The translations under genes were made by a program, and so were the position numbers. From positions 12,113-76,112 of the forward strand of contig JAFABI010000022.1 of the NCBI GenBank assembly GCA_023426125.1: a stretch of DNA of 64,000 nt, given 5' to 3'. How positions within the stretch are numbered: the stretch's first letter is position 1; each line of letters opens with the position of its first letter. Under the pieces are notes generated by a model. It was not told the DNA's origin. It saw nothing but the letters and a program-made list of their open reading frames with translations, and ran no database searches. Below, in pieces: positions 42,851 through 51,004 of the stretch. Source of the DNA: Bacillota bacterium (GTDB lineage Bacteria > Bacillota > Clostridia > Acetivibrionales > DTU013).

Positions 42851-42978
42851 TCCTGTAAATACTGGTTAATTAATTCTTCCAAGATGTCATTGATGTTACG
42901 CTTTTCCTTTATTGCCTTAATTCGTAGTCGCTCAAGCAATTCAGAATCAAGCGTTGTTGTGAAATTGATTCTCGCCAA
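42844..42978 (-). CDS. Ribbon-helix-helix regulator, 44 residues
   Basis: MARINFTTTLDSELLERLRI then KAIKEKRNINDILEELINQY and LQEK: a minimal Arc/CopG-type ribbon-helix-helix fold with alternating N-terminal strand and two helices. TTG start follows AGGAGGTGGT. A consensus promoter with palindromes lies directly upstream. Such proteins bind as dimers of dimers and repress their own promoter. It may control integrase-side gene expression in the satellite. Confidence 0.75.
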   Translation of the reverse strand: MARINFTTTLDSELLERLRIKAIKEKRNINDILEELINQYLQEK

Positions 42979-42985
42979 TAAACCA

Positions 42986-43045
42986 CCTCCTTTACATGTG
43001 TACGATTATACACATATTATAATTCCACACGTGTACACATGTCAA
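42986..43045 (-). promoter_or_regulatory. Promoter and operators of the ribbon-helix-helix gene
   Basis: On the minus strand TTGACA (43045-43040), 18-bp spacer, TATAAT (43021-43016). The spacer holds GTGTACACGTGTG and downstream of the -10 lies TGTGTATAATCGTACACATG, both near-palindromic with ACAC/GTGT ends. This arrangement suits autorepression by the adjacent regulator. Confidence 0.7.
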
Positions 43046-43095
43046 GTGTAATTTTCAAAAAAATAAGCCCAAAGGCCTTTGTGTTTAACATAATC

Positions 43096-43659
43096 TTATT
43101 TAATTCTCAAATTACCGTCATTACTATATTCACTTACTTTACCATTTTTGAAGGTGATCCGCGAAAGCCCATAATACCAATAATCAAAAAAATCATTTGT
43201 TCCTGTTGGCGGCCCCATTATCTTTTTGACCTCCTCTTTTGTCGAGCCTATTGAAAAATAATTAGCAGGGTCTGTCTCAAATTTTTTATATGCAGTTATT
43301 TCTTCGTTTACAGCCTTTAAATCATTTTGAACCTGAGTAATTATTTTGCTCTCAATAGAATTTGTTATATCATTCTTTACATTTTCTCTATCAGCATTAA
43401 GAACTTCAAGCAATTCCTTTTTTTGTTGATCTAGTTTTGTCTGCAGCTCAATTCTTAACGACTGCATTTCGCTTTCCTTAGGGCTGTCTATTTTATGCCA
43501 ACCATCACCCCTAAGAATTTGAGCTGAACCGGTTAATCTGTTTATTTTTACAGGATATCTTTGCTCCGATTTATCATACTCATAAATCCCAGGATATATA
43601 AATATTCCAAAAGCAATTATGAACAGTAGAATCACTGCATTTGATAAAATCTTCTTCAT
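43096..43659 (-). CDS. Membrane-anchored coiled-coil protein with BamE-like C-terminus
   Basis: A 187-residue protein. One N-terminal membrane helix (AVILLFIIAFGIFIYPGIY), a long charged helical region (about residues 65-130) and a C-terminal unit with YFSIGSTKEEVKKIMGPPTG, and ITFKNGKVSEYSNDGN, the pattern seen in SmpA/BamE-like and related small beta domains. The domain should face outside. ATG 43659 has AGAGGTGG upstream. A membrane protein expressed from an integrated satellite could change phage entry (superinfection exclusion), but this is inference. Confidence 0.65.
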   Translation of the reverse strand: MKKILSNAVILLFIIAFGIFIYPGIYEYDKSEQRYPVKINRLTGSAQILRGDGWHKIDSPKESEMQSLRIELQTKLDQQKKELLEVLNADRENVKNDITNSIESKIITQVQNDLKAVNEEITAYKKFETDPANYFSIGSTKEEVKKIMGPPTGTNDFFDYWYYGLSRITFKNGKVSEYSNDGNLRIK

Positions 43660-44005
43660 AAAAACCACCTCTTTGATTGCCAATATTCGCCACAAAATGG
43701 GAAAATCCTGCATGGAAATACAATTTTACGCTTTCTCCGATTTCAAATCGGGAAATTCACTCAATCCAAATATGGATCAGTTGCTGCCCAAGCAAGTTAG
43801 GAATTCGGTCAACGCAATTTTGCACAGACCTATTATTTTAGGAGCGCACCATTCCGTGCAGTCATTTCCCCGGTTATGGGGTACAACGGAATTTTCCGTT
43901 CTATTCAATTTGCCACTTCTGGCAAAAAGCTATCATTGCCGAAAATTCGGCCTCATTCCAAAATTAAATAGAAGGGTATCCTTAATCCGAATACCCTTCT
44001 TCGGC
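43660..44005. other. Gene-free stretch with hairpins
   Basis: About 345 bases separating the membrane-protein gene from the 1050-residue gene. The 132-residue plus-strand ORF here is not protein-like. Several small inverted repeats occur (CCGAATTTTCGG region, CCATATTTGG) but no clear promoter was resolved. Confidence 0.35.
43971..43999 (-). terminator. Terminator after the ejection-like operon
   Basis: GAAGGGTAT (43971-43979) pairs with ATACCCTTC (43991-43999); on the minus strand the stem is followed by TATTTAATTTT, and it starts 7 bases past the stop of the 1050-residue gene. Confidence 0.7.
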
Positions 44006-47000
44006 CTATTTGAATAGCTCATATTTAGCCTGGTCATTTGCCATAGTGATCACCTGCTGCAGCCAGTTTACTTTTATACCATCATCGGTGGATTCGTATT
44101 TTGGTAAATCCATTACCTGAGTGAAAAGCTCCTCCGTTTTTTTTCCTAAAAGCTTTTGATACTCCGAATACTGCTTTCCGGATAGCTCAATCTTTTGACC
44201 ATTATATGTCACGCTCTTGTCAACCACACGTGGGAAATGAAGCTTTTCGCCGGTTACATCGTATATCCGCAGAATTTCTTCTTGTATAGGTGAAGGCTTA
44301 AATTCCGTTACATTTGCAGGGTTAAAGAAAGCATTAAACCAACTCGGCTTTTGAGATATTTGCTTTTCCTTCCCAAGCGTAGTATATGCCTCCGGGAGAG
44401 TCTTTTCGAGTCCTGGTATCTTGTTTTTGACCATATTCATAGCTTCATAAAAAACATTCGGGTCGTATGTGTTGCGTCCAGTGTTGTCTGAAATCTGCCT
44501 GATCTGATTTACCAATGTAGGCACGAATGAGGCCGGTATCTGCTGCAATGTGTTTACGAAGTTCTGTCCCAGACTATACCCCTGCATAACTCTAAGAATC
44601 CCTTGCAATACCGGCTGCTGCGCTATAGTATCAAGTGCGCCTTCTAAGGATGAAGATATAACACTCGGGGCATTTTCTCCCAGGCTCCGGCCTTCTTTGT
44701 AGTTCTGGTTCATGTTGGCGCCGAACGATATCGACATAGCTATAGGCTGCATCCAATCATATGAAACAAGAGTATCATTATATTGTGTCTGCAGTGTTTG
44801 AGTGTCGAAACCGCTTTTTACCCATCGGAGGATAGCGGATACATTAACCTTATAAGAGCCGCCGCCTGTATCCCTTTGCATGGCGTTTACATCGGAGTCC
44901 TTTGTTGTTTTCCCTGTAATTACTTCATTTTCAGCTAAAAACCATCCTAAACCAGTAAATCCAAGGCTGCCGGTAATGGCGCGGGACAATGAGAGCGTTA
45001 CCTCCCGAGTGTCTATGTTTCCACCTTTTAGGATAGGCTTGGCAAGCTCGTAGGCAGACTTCAGCACGCCAGCGGGTGAATACTCCATGCCTCTCATTAT
45101 GAGTGCGCCGGGTGTCCTGGGGTATTTTACAATAATGGAACCTGCCCCGAATTCTTTCCCCAGGTTCAGCCCTCTTTTTACTGCCGACAGCCCTTTTGAA
45201 AGCAGATTGCTATCCTGGAAGGTAACATACTTCCCGTATTGGTCGGCTATGTCAAGCAGATTTTTAGATGAATCGTCAACATACTTTGTGATCATTTCTT
45301 TTTTGGTAGCACCTTTTAAGCTCTCGTTCATTACCCTTAGTTCGGCCATCTCCCCCAGGGTCTTGTTTACTGCCCGGTTATAGGCGGCATAGTCAAACCC
45401 TTTTAGTGTTGCCCCTAAAGCTTTTTCCATATAGGTTAACGGGTTCCATTTGCCTTTAAAAGCATGGGATATAAGGTCGTACTGCGTAGATAGCCCTTGA
45501 GGGTTTACGCCTTTCCAACCGGCTTTTACGCCCTTCAGGAAGCCTTCCCAATAGCCATCCTGTCCAGCCGTCCGGAATGTGACCGTTCTTTCGGATCCGG
45601 TTATTGCCGAACGCGCCCAATCAATCGGAGTAGCCACATATTTGTTAATCCGCTCAAGACGGTAAAATAATTCATTACCTACGGTATTCCGGATAACGGT
45701 TCTGGGATTTAACAAATGTCCTATGGTTTGGGCAGACTCAATTTTGCGGTCAATACCGGACTTCCCTAAAGCCTGCAAAGCTGCCTGTAGCTCCTGCGAT
45801 GCCTCTATCTTTGCGTCACCTGTCAGGTTTTGCATGTCTTCCGCGAGCTTTTTAAGGTTTTCGGCATCTTCGGGCGAAAGGGCATAATCTTTACCAATAC
45901 CCTTTAACCAGCGGCTTTGATTCAACTTGTTTATTCTGCGTTGTGCTGTAAGCAATATTCCTTCAGGAGATAATCTGCTATATATGCTTGCCGCCTGAAT
46001 CATCTGTCCGGCTTTTGTTAGCTGTTCTGATATGCTCTCTGCTATCTCAACAGCCCTGTAAGGATTGCCTTCGTTCTGGAACTTGTTTATCAACTGAATA
46101 GCGGTTGCCGTTTTCTCTGCTGAAGTCCGAGGAGTATTTTTCACATAATCGACAGCAGCCTCCAGATTGTCAGATATGCGTTTGTTCGCAACGTCCAGGC
46201 TTTCTTTGTTGCTTATTGGGGTATAAGAGAAATCATCCTCTTTAAGCAATTTTTTCAGTTCCGGACTGGTATTCTTTGAATCAATCAAAGTGCTTGGAAA
46301 TTTACGCTGTGCAAAGGGATTATCTCCGGGAGTCTTACCTGTTTGATTCCTCAACTCCTGTGCAATCACGCCTGATCTTTCGGGATTCGGCGTAGTAATT
46401 TCATCCTGTAGTTGTTCCTCTGCAGTCTTAAGTACTTGCCTGCCTGCATTGGAGGCACTTTTTTCTGCGGATTTTACAGCACCGGAAGTTAACAGTTTGG
46501 ATGCATTCTTTTCTGCCACTTTACTTAAAGCGCCACCAATTCCAGCGCCCATCCATGTTGAGGGATTTAGCGCCGCATCCGCAGCCATATCTGTGACGGC
46601 TCCGATCTTCGGATGAGCTTCAGCGAAATCCTGATACGCTTTTGGCAGTACTTCCCGTATGGATGTTTCCGTTTCCCCGGTAAAACCTCTCTTTGCAGCA
46701 TCGAGCAATCTGGGTGCATTGCCGATGGGATCGAAGGTGTCAAAACTTTTAGCCTCTTTCCACATAGACCGGTAAGCGTTCATAGGTGCATCAAGGGGCT
46801 TCGTGAATTTCCCTACAGTTTCCCACCCGCCGGATCGTATCTGCGATTGTTGGTCTTTTGATAAGCCTCTTCTGAACAAACCGCCTATAGCCTCACCTAT
46901 TTGTTGAAGCTTGGATTTTTGCTCAAAAGGAACCTCGTCAACCTGCTTGCCGAACTGCTGTATTTCTTCCTGTGTGAATCTATTACGCCCGTCATGTGGT

Positions 47001-47158
47001 AATTCAGGGGAGCCGGTACTCTGACCGGCTATCCTCCCCCAATCCCTTGTAGGTTCGTTCTGTGTGGAAAAAATACCGCTCCTTATCGCGCCCCAATTCC
47101 TTTTGCTTGGAACACCGGTGGAGGGTGTGCCATTTTTTATACTATCCCAATTCCTCAT
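44006..47158 (-). CDS. Large podovirus-type internal virion/ejection-like protein
   Basis: 1050 residues. The N-terminus has three copies of a (N/D)WxxI motif at residues 3, 21 and 39, exactly 18 apart. A hydrophobic Ala/Gly stretch (MAADAALNPSTWMGAGIGGA) lies near residue 190. The middle has NPRTVIRNTVGNELFYRLER and a segment beginning PIDWARSAITGSERT, reminiscent of large polyvalent-protein domains (LPD38-like) in phage internal proteins. The C-terminal half has further amphipathic, glycine-rich helices. Such proteins are packaged with the genome and cross the host envelope during injection. No transglycosylase motif was seen. It follows the 487-residue gene after four bases. Confidence 0.6.
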   Translation of the reverse strand: MRNWDSIKNGTPSTGVPSKRNWGAIRSGIFSTQNEPTRDWGRIAGQSTGSPELPHDGRNRFTQEEIQQFGKQVDEVPFEQKSKLQQIGEAIGGLFRRGLSKDQQSQIRSGGWETVGKFTKPLDAPMNAYRSMWKEAKSFDTFDPIGNAPRLLDAAKRGFTGETETSIREVLPKAYQDFAEAHPKIGAVTDMAADAALNPSTWMGAGIGGALSKVAEKNASKLLTSGAVKSAEKSASNAGRQVLKTAEEQLQDEITTPNPERSGVIAQELRNQTGKTPGDNPFAQRKFPSTLIDSKNTSPELKKLLKEDDFSYTPISNKESLDVANKRISDNLEAAVDYVKNTPRTSAEKTATAIQLINKFQNEGNPYRAVEIAESISEQLTKAGQMIQAASIYSRLSPEGILLTAQRRINKLNQSRWLKGIGKDYALSPEDAENLKKLAEDMQNLTGDAKIEASQELQAALQALGKSGIDRKIESAQTIGHLLNPRTVIRNTVGNELFYRLERINKYVATPIDWARSAITGSERTVTFRTAGQDGYWEGFLKGVKAGWKGVNPQGLSTQYDLISHAFKGKWNPLTYMEKALGATLKGFDYAAYNRAVNKTLGEMAELRVMNESLKGATKKEMITKYVDDSSKNLLDIADQYGKYVTFQDSNLLSKGLSAVKRGLNLGKEFGAGSIIVKYPRTPGALIMRGMEYSPAGVLKSAYELAKPILKGGNIDTREVTLSLSRAITGSLGFTGLGWFLAENEVITGKTTKDSDVNAMQRDTGGGSYKVNVSAILRWVKSGFDTQTLQTQYNDTLVSYDWMQPIAMSISFGANMNQNYKEGRSLGENAPSVISSSLEGALDTIAQQPVLQGILRVMQGYSLGQNFVNTLQQIPASFVPTLVNQIRQISDNTGRNTYDPNVFYEAMNMVKNKIPGLEKTLPEAYTTLGKEKQISQKPSWFNAFFNPANVTEFKPSPIQEEILRIYDVTGEKLHFPRVVDKSVTYNGQKIELSGKQYSEYQKLLGKKTEELFTQVMDLPKYESTDDGIKVNWLQQVITMANDQAKYELFK

Positions 47159-47162
47159 ATTA

Positions 47163-48626
47163 TCACCGTCCTAATGGGAGGCTATACTTCAGCAGTAAAG
47201 AGTCTATAACGCTGCTGGGTATGCCAGACAATTCAAGTTTTTCCAGATAGTCGGCAACGGCATCCTTATCAATTACCCTCGAATATCCGTTGGAAACATT
47301 CGGCTCGCTAACAAACATCCGGTCAATTGTGTCCGCATAATCGTCTATCGCTCTCTGGTTCAGATCATTGAGGCGATTAATTTTATCTACTTCAATTCTG
47401 TGTTCGTCATTGCTTATCTGCCTGCTTTGCAAAGCCCTGTTAAGTATATCCTTCTTCTCCTGGTAACTAAACTGCTGCATCCATTGATCATCAAGCACCT
47501 GATCGCGGGATACTTGATAGTCATAGTCTCTTTGATCTGTTTCCTTGTTGTAATCAAACAGTTTATCCCGGTACGCATTATCCGCCTCCTGTTGCCTTGC
47601 TGCGAGCGTAGAGGTACCAGCGGTGATGTTATCCAGATTCAATCCGGATAAACTACCATTGTATACACCCGTCAAGTCTCCTTCACGCAGCGCAAAATCC
47701 CGATTAGCATTGAACTGCTCGATTAGCGCTTGCAGCATTTGCGAATCAGTATCAGCATTTGCAGCAGTTTTATCCGATTCATACGCGCTTCCATAGCCCA
47801 ATCTCCTTGCTTCGTAATCAGCCATTAGTCCGGCTATGTCAGTGCTATATGCGTTTTCCACGTTAGCAAGGTTTTGATCGTATATTGACTTGGCCTCGCT
47901 TCGTCTTCTGGCGATATCGGCATTCGCCGCGGCCTCGTCCCGATCTATAGCTCCAACCTGCTGATTTGTTGCTGCGTTTTGATATATTGTTGGCATAGCA
48001 CCTGCTGCGCCTTTTATGCCTCTGGAGGCCATATACTGTGCGAAATTCATACCGGATACATCCGCCGCCGATGCGACTCTGTTGCGCTGGTCGTAATACG
48101 TCGGCGCTATGCCGGCCTGTTCGGTATCCAAGGCGGTATTTGTTGATGTCAAGCCGGTGTTAAGCGTGTTTAATCGATCCTGCCGAGACTTATCCAACGC
48201 CGTCTGGCTGTTTACCTTATAGGTATCAAGGCCAGTAAGAGCATTCTGATACGCTTTGTCAAGGGCGGCGAGCTGGTTGCGCCTCTGAGCATCCGACATA
48301 TCCCGGATGTATTGATCAATTTGAGACTGGTTTATGCCACCAGAGGGCTGTACGACTATACCACCGCCTATATTTAACTTATTGCTGCCGACGCCCGCGC
48401 CCAGCATATTGTTCGTATACTGCTGCGCAGACCCTAAATATCGATTCATAACATAATTGGGGTCGACAGTTTTGGCACCTACGGAATTCGCTTCGTTGGT
48501 TACATCAATTTTAGCTTGTCGATATTTTTCAAGCTCCTTTATTGACGGGTCATTGGGGTTTGTCTTTTTCCTTTTGTTGATCTCTGCCTGGATATTGTCA
48601 TAGTATCTACTGTAATCGTCAGCCAT
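47163..48626 (-). CDS. Ala/Asn/Gln-rich coiled-coil virion-like protein
   Basis: 487 residues, almost wholly helical and rich in Ala, Asn, Gln and Asp (SDAQRRNQLAALDKAYQNAL, RDEAAANADIARRRSEAKSI). A central part RVASAADVSGMNFAQYMASR resembles proteins encoded beside capsid and tail genes in Firmicutes phages. The order small helical protein, mid-size helical protein, very large protein parallels the ejection genes of P22 (gp7, gp20, gp16) and T7 (gp14, gp15, gp16). The parallel is by size, order and composition, not by alignment. AAAGGAG precedes the ATG. Confidence 0.55.
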   Translation of the reverse strand: MADDYSRYYDNIQAEINKRKKTNPNDPSIKELEKYRQAKIDVTNEANSVGAKTVDPNYVMNRYLGSAQQYTNNMLGAGVGSNKLNIGGGIVVQPSGGINQSQIDQYIRDMSDAQRRNQLAALDKAYQNALTGLDTYKVNSQTALDKSRQDRLNTLNTGLTSTNTALDTEQAGIAPTYYDQRNRVASAADVSGMNFAQYMASRGIKGAAGAMPTIYQNAATNQQVGAIDRDEAAANADIARRRSEAKSIYDQNLANVENAYSTDIAGLMADYEARRLGYGSAYESDKTAANADTDSQMLQALIEQFNANRDFALREGDLTGVYNGSLSGLNLDNITAGTSTLAARQQEADNAYRDKLFDYNKETDQRDYDYQVSRDQVLDDQWMQQFSYQEKKDILNRALQSRQISNDEHRIEVDKINRLNDLNQRAIDDYADTIDRMFVSEPNVSNGYSRVIDKDAVADYLEKLELSGIPSSVIDSLLLKYSLPLGR

Positions 48627-48644
48627 TTGATCATGTCTCCTTTC

Positions 48645-49235
48645 TTAATAGGTTACGCCGGGATAACCACTAGCGCGTAGTATTTGGTTCCCCATAGCCG
48701 CAAAATTAAACTGGGTCATTTTGGCTTTATACGCCTGGTATATTTCCCCATTGGGAGCATAGATCGGATTTGGTGTATAGGGCCTGAGCAAATCCGATGG
48801 ATGAACTACATCAATTATTTCTTTCCGTACTGCCCTCATGTCTGCAATTGCTTTAAGCAATGCATCCCTGGCCTCCAATACTTTCTGTGCTGCTGCTTCC
48901 TCTTTTGGAAGTAAACTGTCGGCCAGTTCAAGCTGCTGCGTCTCAAACTGCTTACACAGCTTACCCAATTTGCCTTGTGACAATAAAGCGGCCTGATATG
49001 CGCCGGACTCTTTTGAGAGATTCAAGTCCTGGACTTCGGAAAGCTCCTGTTTCAGCTGCTTTTTTACACCGTGAAGCCGCTCAGCCTCTTCCACATTGCC
49101 GTCGTCTACAGCAATAGAGAAAGCAGCTATGTTGTCATTAATAAGCTGAGTAAGATGAAGTTCCTTGTCGGTGTCGGGTTTGATCTTTTCTTTCTGATCC
49201 TCGATCATAGCGTTGATTTCTTCAAGTCTAATCAT
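48645..49235 (-). CDS. Small coiled-coil virion-like protein
   Basis: 196 residues. Residues 1-150 are strongly coiled-coil (LEEINAMIEDQKEKIKPD, EEAERLHGVKKQLKQELSEV); the C-terminal 45 residues are Pro/Tyr/Asn-rich (SDLLRPYTPNPIYAPNG, MGNQILRASGYPGVTY). First large gene of the putative ejection operon, 18 bases before the 487-residue gene. AAAGGAG precedes the ATG. Function unknown; a chaperone or short ejection protein is possible. Confidence 0.6.
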   Translation of the reverse strand: MIRLEEINAMIEDQKEKIKPDTDKELHLTQLINDNIAAFSIAVDDGNVEEAERLHGVKKQLKQELSEVQDLNLSKESGAYQAALLSQGKLGKLCKQFETQQLELADSLLPKEEAAAQKVLEARDALLKAIADMRAVRKEIIDVVHPSDLLRPYTPNPIYAPNGEIYQAYKAKMTQFNFAAMGNQILRASGYPGVTY

Positions 49236-49247
49236 GTTTTTTCTCCT

Positions 49248-49397
49248 TTACTTTTCAATGAAATTTACGCATGTATTGTTACGCTTCGGGTATTTAAGTA
49301 TTGCGCTTTGCTGGTTTGCCGGGTGTCCGCACTTGCCTTTTAAGGCTTTAGTGGATGTATAATTCTGGCAGTTCTGGCAAAAGGGTAATTTGGGCAT
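49248..49397 (-). CDS. 49-residue zinc-ribbon-like protein
   Basis: MPKLPFCQNCQNYTSTKALK then GKCGHPANQQSAILKYPKRN and NTCVNFIEK. The cysteines CxxC, CGH and a last cysteine form a plausible zinc site. AAAGGAG stands nine bases before the ATG. Small proteins of this form (CQNCQ-GKCGHP) occur in phage and satellite genomes near terminase and head genes. It heads the ejection-like operon. Confidence 0.65.
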   Translation of the reverse strand: MPKLPFCQNCQNYTSTKALKGKCGHPANQQSAILKYPKRNNTCVNFIEK

Positions 49398-49474
49398 TGT
49401 ATCAACTCCTTTCTATTGTTAATTTTCAATAAGGGTTTTGGAAAATAGGCGCGGGGTATGAGTGGTGTATATAA

Positions 49475-49540
49475 TAGACCCCCACCCCCGGTCAAAAATG
49501 GGACATAGGGGGGTACACCCCCCAGGGGGTATCCTGACAG
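49475..49540. other. Candidate packaging (cos-like) site
   Basis: ACCCCCACCCCCGGTCAAAA is followed closely by GGGGGGTACACCCCCC and AGGGGGTATCC. Homopolymer C and G tracts around GGTCAAAAA recall the region next to small-terminase genes in cos-type Firmicutes phages. It lies between the TerS-like gene block and the ejection-like operon, where no protein-coding signal exists. Confidence 0.35.
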
Positions 49541-49570
49541 CACTTTAATAAGTACACTTGCAAGTCAAGA

Positions 49571-49597
49571 CACAACAAAAGCCGCTGTTTAGCGGCC
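49571..49597 (-). terminator. Terminator after the TerS-like gene block
   Basis: On the minus strand GCCGCT, loop AAAC, AGCGGC is followed by TTTTGTTGTG. It divides replication and packaging genes from the ejection-like operon. Confidence 0.75.
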
Positions 49598-49623
49598 TTG
49601 TGCCATTGTCCTCTGATACTTTA

Positions 49624-49839
49624 TCAAGAGGTCATATCGGGATATTTCTTTTTAATAGCATGTAAAATTCTTTCCGCTGCATCCCGGTGTAGTGATACAA
49701 GTTTTATAACTGCATCTTCCAGATCACTGAGAAGAGCAACAATATCTTTGTCCTTGCATATCCTTGCATGGTCAATAGCTGCCTGGGCTTCTTCCGGGGT
49801 CAAGCCTTTTACTATTACATCTTTTCGCATATTTTGCAT
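49624..49839 (-). CDS. Hypothetical helical protein, 71 residues
   Basis: A small helical protein (GLTPEEAQAAIDHARICKDK, LSDLEDAVIKLVSLHRDAAE). GAAAGGAG precedes the ATG. Last gene of the replication/TerS-like operon, 14 bases after the TerS-like gene. No family recognised; its place fits a small accessory subunit or regulator. Confidence 0.55.
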   Translation of the reverse strand: MQNMRKDVIVKGLTPEEAQAAIDHARICKDKDIVALLSDLEDAVIKLVSLHRDAAERILHAIKKKYPDMTS

Positions 49840-49853
49840 AAAAACGCTCCTTT

Positions 49854-50237
49854 CTACTCTTCAAACCTGAGAATTACAATGTTGCCGGACAAATCATCAT
49901 CCTTCACTATGCCAATCTTCCTGAGTAACATTATGCGGTCACTGTGGCACTTAGGGTCTTTAAGGGAAAATTTCAATGTTGCTTGTAAAATGTCGTTTAC
50001 ATGGCCCTTTATCATGCTGACACTGGTCTCATTGAGTATATCTATGAAACCATCTTCTTTCATTAACCTGTAATAGGTGTCACGGCTTACGCCTGCTATC
50101 TGACACTTTTCGGTTACGCTTTTGCCATAATGCTCAGGATTTACAAGCACTTCAAGCAGTTTTTTGCCGTAGTCCGTGAGAAGGTATTTGTCTGTGTTTG
50201 TTATACTTATATCATTTATGCCTTCATCTTTACTCAT
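49854..50237 (-). CDS. HTH protein, small-terminase-like (phBC6A51 type)
   Basis: 127 residues with a helix-turn-helix SVTEKCQIAGVSRDTYYRLM near residues 40-60, followed by HVNDILQATLKFSLKDPKCH and DRIMLLRKIGIVKDDD. This is the layout of phage HTH proteins of the phBC6A51/small terminase type, which recognise a packaging site. Its stop-start overlap with the preceding gene implies coupling. Small terminase genes without a large terminase are a hallmark of satellites that redirect helper-phage packaging. Assignment is by pattern only. Confidence 0.55.
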   Translation of the reverse strand: MSKDEGINDISITNTDKYLLTDYGKKLLEVLVNPEHYGKSVTEKCQIAGVSRDTYYRLMKEDGFIDILNETSVSMIKGHVNDILQATLKFSLKDPKCHSDRIMLLRKIGIVKDDDLSGNIVILRFEE

Positions 50238-50538
50238 CTATTCTCACCACCCTTGCATAATCATCCGGGTTTTCTCCTCGGAGCTTTGCTTCATTTCTCA
50301 TTTCCTCTATAGCTGCAACTATGTCCTCTCTGGACTCTCCTGTTACTTCCTGCATATCCTCAACGGTAAAATATTCGTGTTCACCTGAAATGCTTGGTAA
50401 TACCATACGGATTGATATCTCACAGCTTTTAAGACTCATTCCATCATCTACGCCCTTTTTGAGCATCCTGAATATTTCAACTTCTGAGAAGCTATGCTTT
50501 TGAGATAACCTTTGGGCCGTCTGTCTCATTCCATTCAT
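50230..50538 (-). CDS. Hypothetical satellite protein, 102 residues
   Basis: A helical protein (AQRLSQKHSFSEVEIFRMLK, YFTVEDMQEVTGESREDIVA). The second part, VEDMQEVTGESREDIVAAIE, resembles a winged or degenerate helix-turn-helix. ATG 50538 is eight bases after GGTGG; GTG 50550 is possible. Its end overlaps the TerS-like gene by eight bases, and its start overlaps the gene upstream. Confidence 0.55.
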   Translation of the reverse strand: MNGMRQTAQRLSQKHSFSEVEIFRMLKKGVDDGMSLKSCEISIRMVLPSISGEHEYFTVEDMQEVTGESREDIVAAIEEMRNEAKLRGENPDDYARVVRIDE

Positions 50539-50743
50539 CAACTTTTCCACCTACCTTTCCATATATATCTTCTGTCCTGTAATCCTCGATGCTTTTCTCA
50601 TACCTTGCCACTCTCTCACAGCGTCTGTATCCTTTGCCTCTTCTTATAGCCAGCTCTAACAGTCCGGGCGGCAAATTCTTCAACAGTTCGGACTCATCCA
50701 TAACCAATACCATTTTTGTGCATCGAATAATAAGTTCTTTCAT
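50492..50743 (-). CDS. Hypothetical satellite protein, 83 residues
   Basis: MKELIIRCTKMVLVMDESEL, then basic segment AIRRGKGYRRCERVARYEKS. ATG 50743 has GGAGGT six bases upstream, better than the longer start. First gene after the iteron region on the way to the TerS-like gene. No family recognised; the basic middle could bind nucleic acid. Confidence 0.55.
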   Translation of the reverse strand: MKELIIRCTKMVLVMDESELLKNLPPGLLELAIRRGKGYRRCERVARYEKSIEDYRTEDIYGKVGGKVDEWNETDGPKVISKA

Positions 50744-50793
50744 TGCTCTACCTCCGTAAATCAATATAGTCTGATTTTATAAACTCAATATCG

Positions 50794-51000
50794 TAGGTTC
50801 ACAGCTTCACAGCTTCACGCTTTCCTTAAAACCAGCCTGATTGTATGTCTGTAGCCTGTGAATCTAATGTGAATCTATTTTCTGCAGGTTCACATTTGTG
50901 AATCTATCCCCTTTAGGTTCACATACAGGTTCACGCCTTAAAATGCGCTTTGTTGTAGTGCCGCGGTCAATTTGTGAACTTTGTGAACGTGTGAATCTAC
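50794..51000. repeat. Iteron array, candidate replication origin
   Basis: TGTGAATCTA occurs at 50857, 50868, 50897 and 50990, and AGGTTCAC at 50795, 50886, 50915 and 50927, with TTGTGAAC at 50972 and 50981. Both orientations reduce to a TGTGAAYCTA unit. The array lies directly after the SF3-like ATPase gene, the usual place for a satellite or plasmid origin bound by its own initiator. Confidence 0.75.
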
Positions 51001-51004
51001 AAAG

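Noticed and set aside
43619..44017. 132-residue plus-strand ORF between satellite genes
   Set aside because: No good start site, antisense to the end of two genes and through a terminator; composition is not protein-like.
49340..49543. 67-residue minus-strand ORF
   Set aside because: It translates the C/G tracts into Gly/Pro repeats and overlaps the better-supported 49-residue gene.
50794..51000. CRISPR array
   Set aside because: The repeats are about 10 bases, occur in both orientations and have irregular spacing, unlike CRISPR repeats. No CRISPR array was seen in the window.
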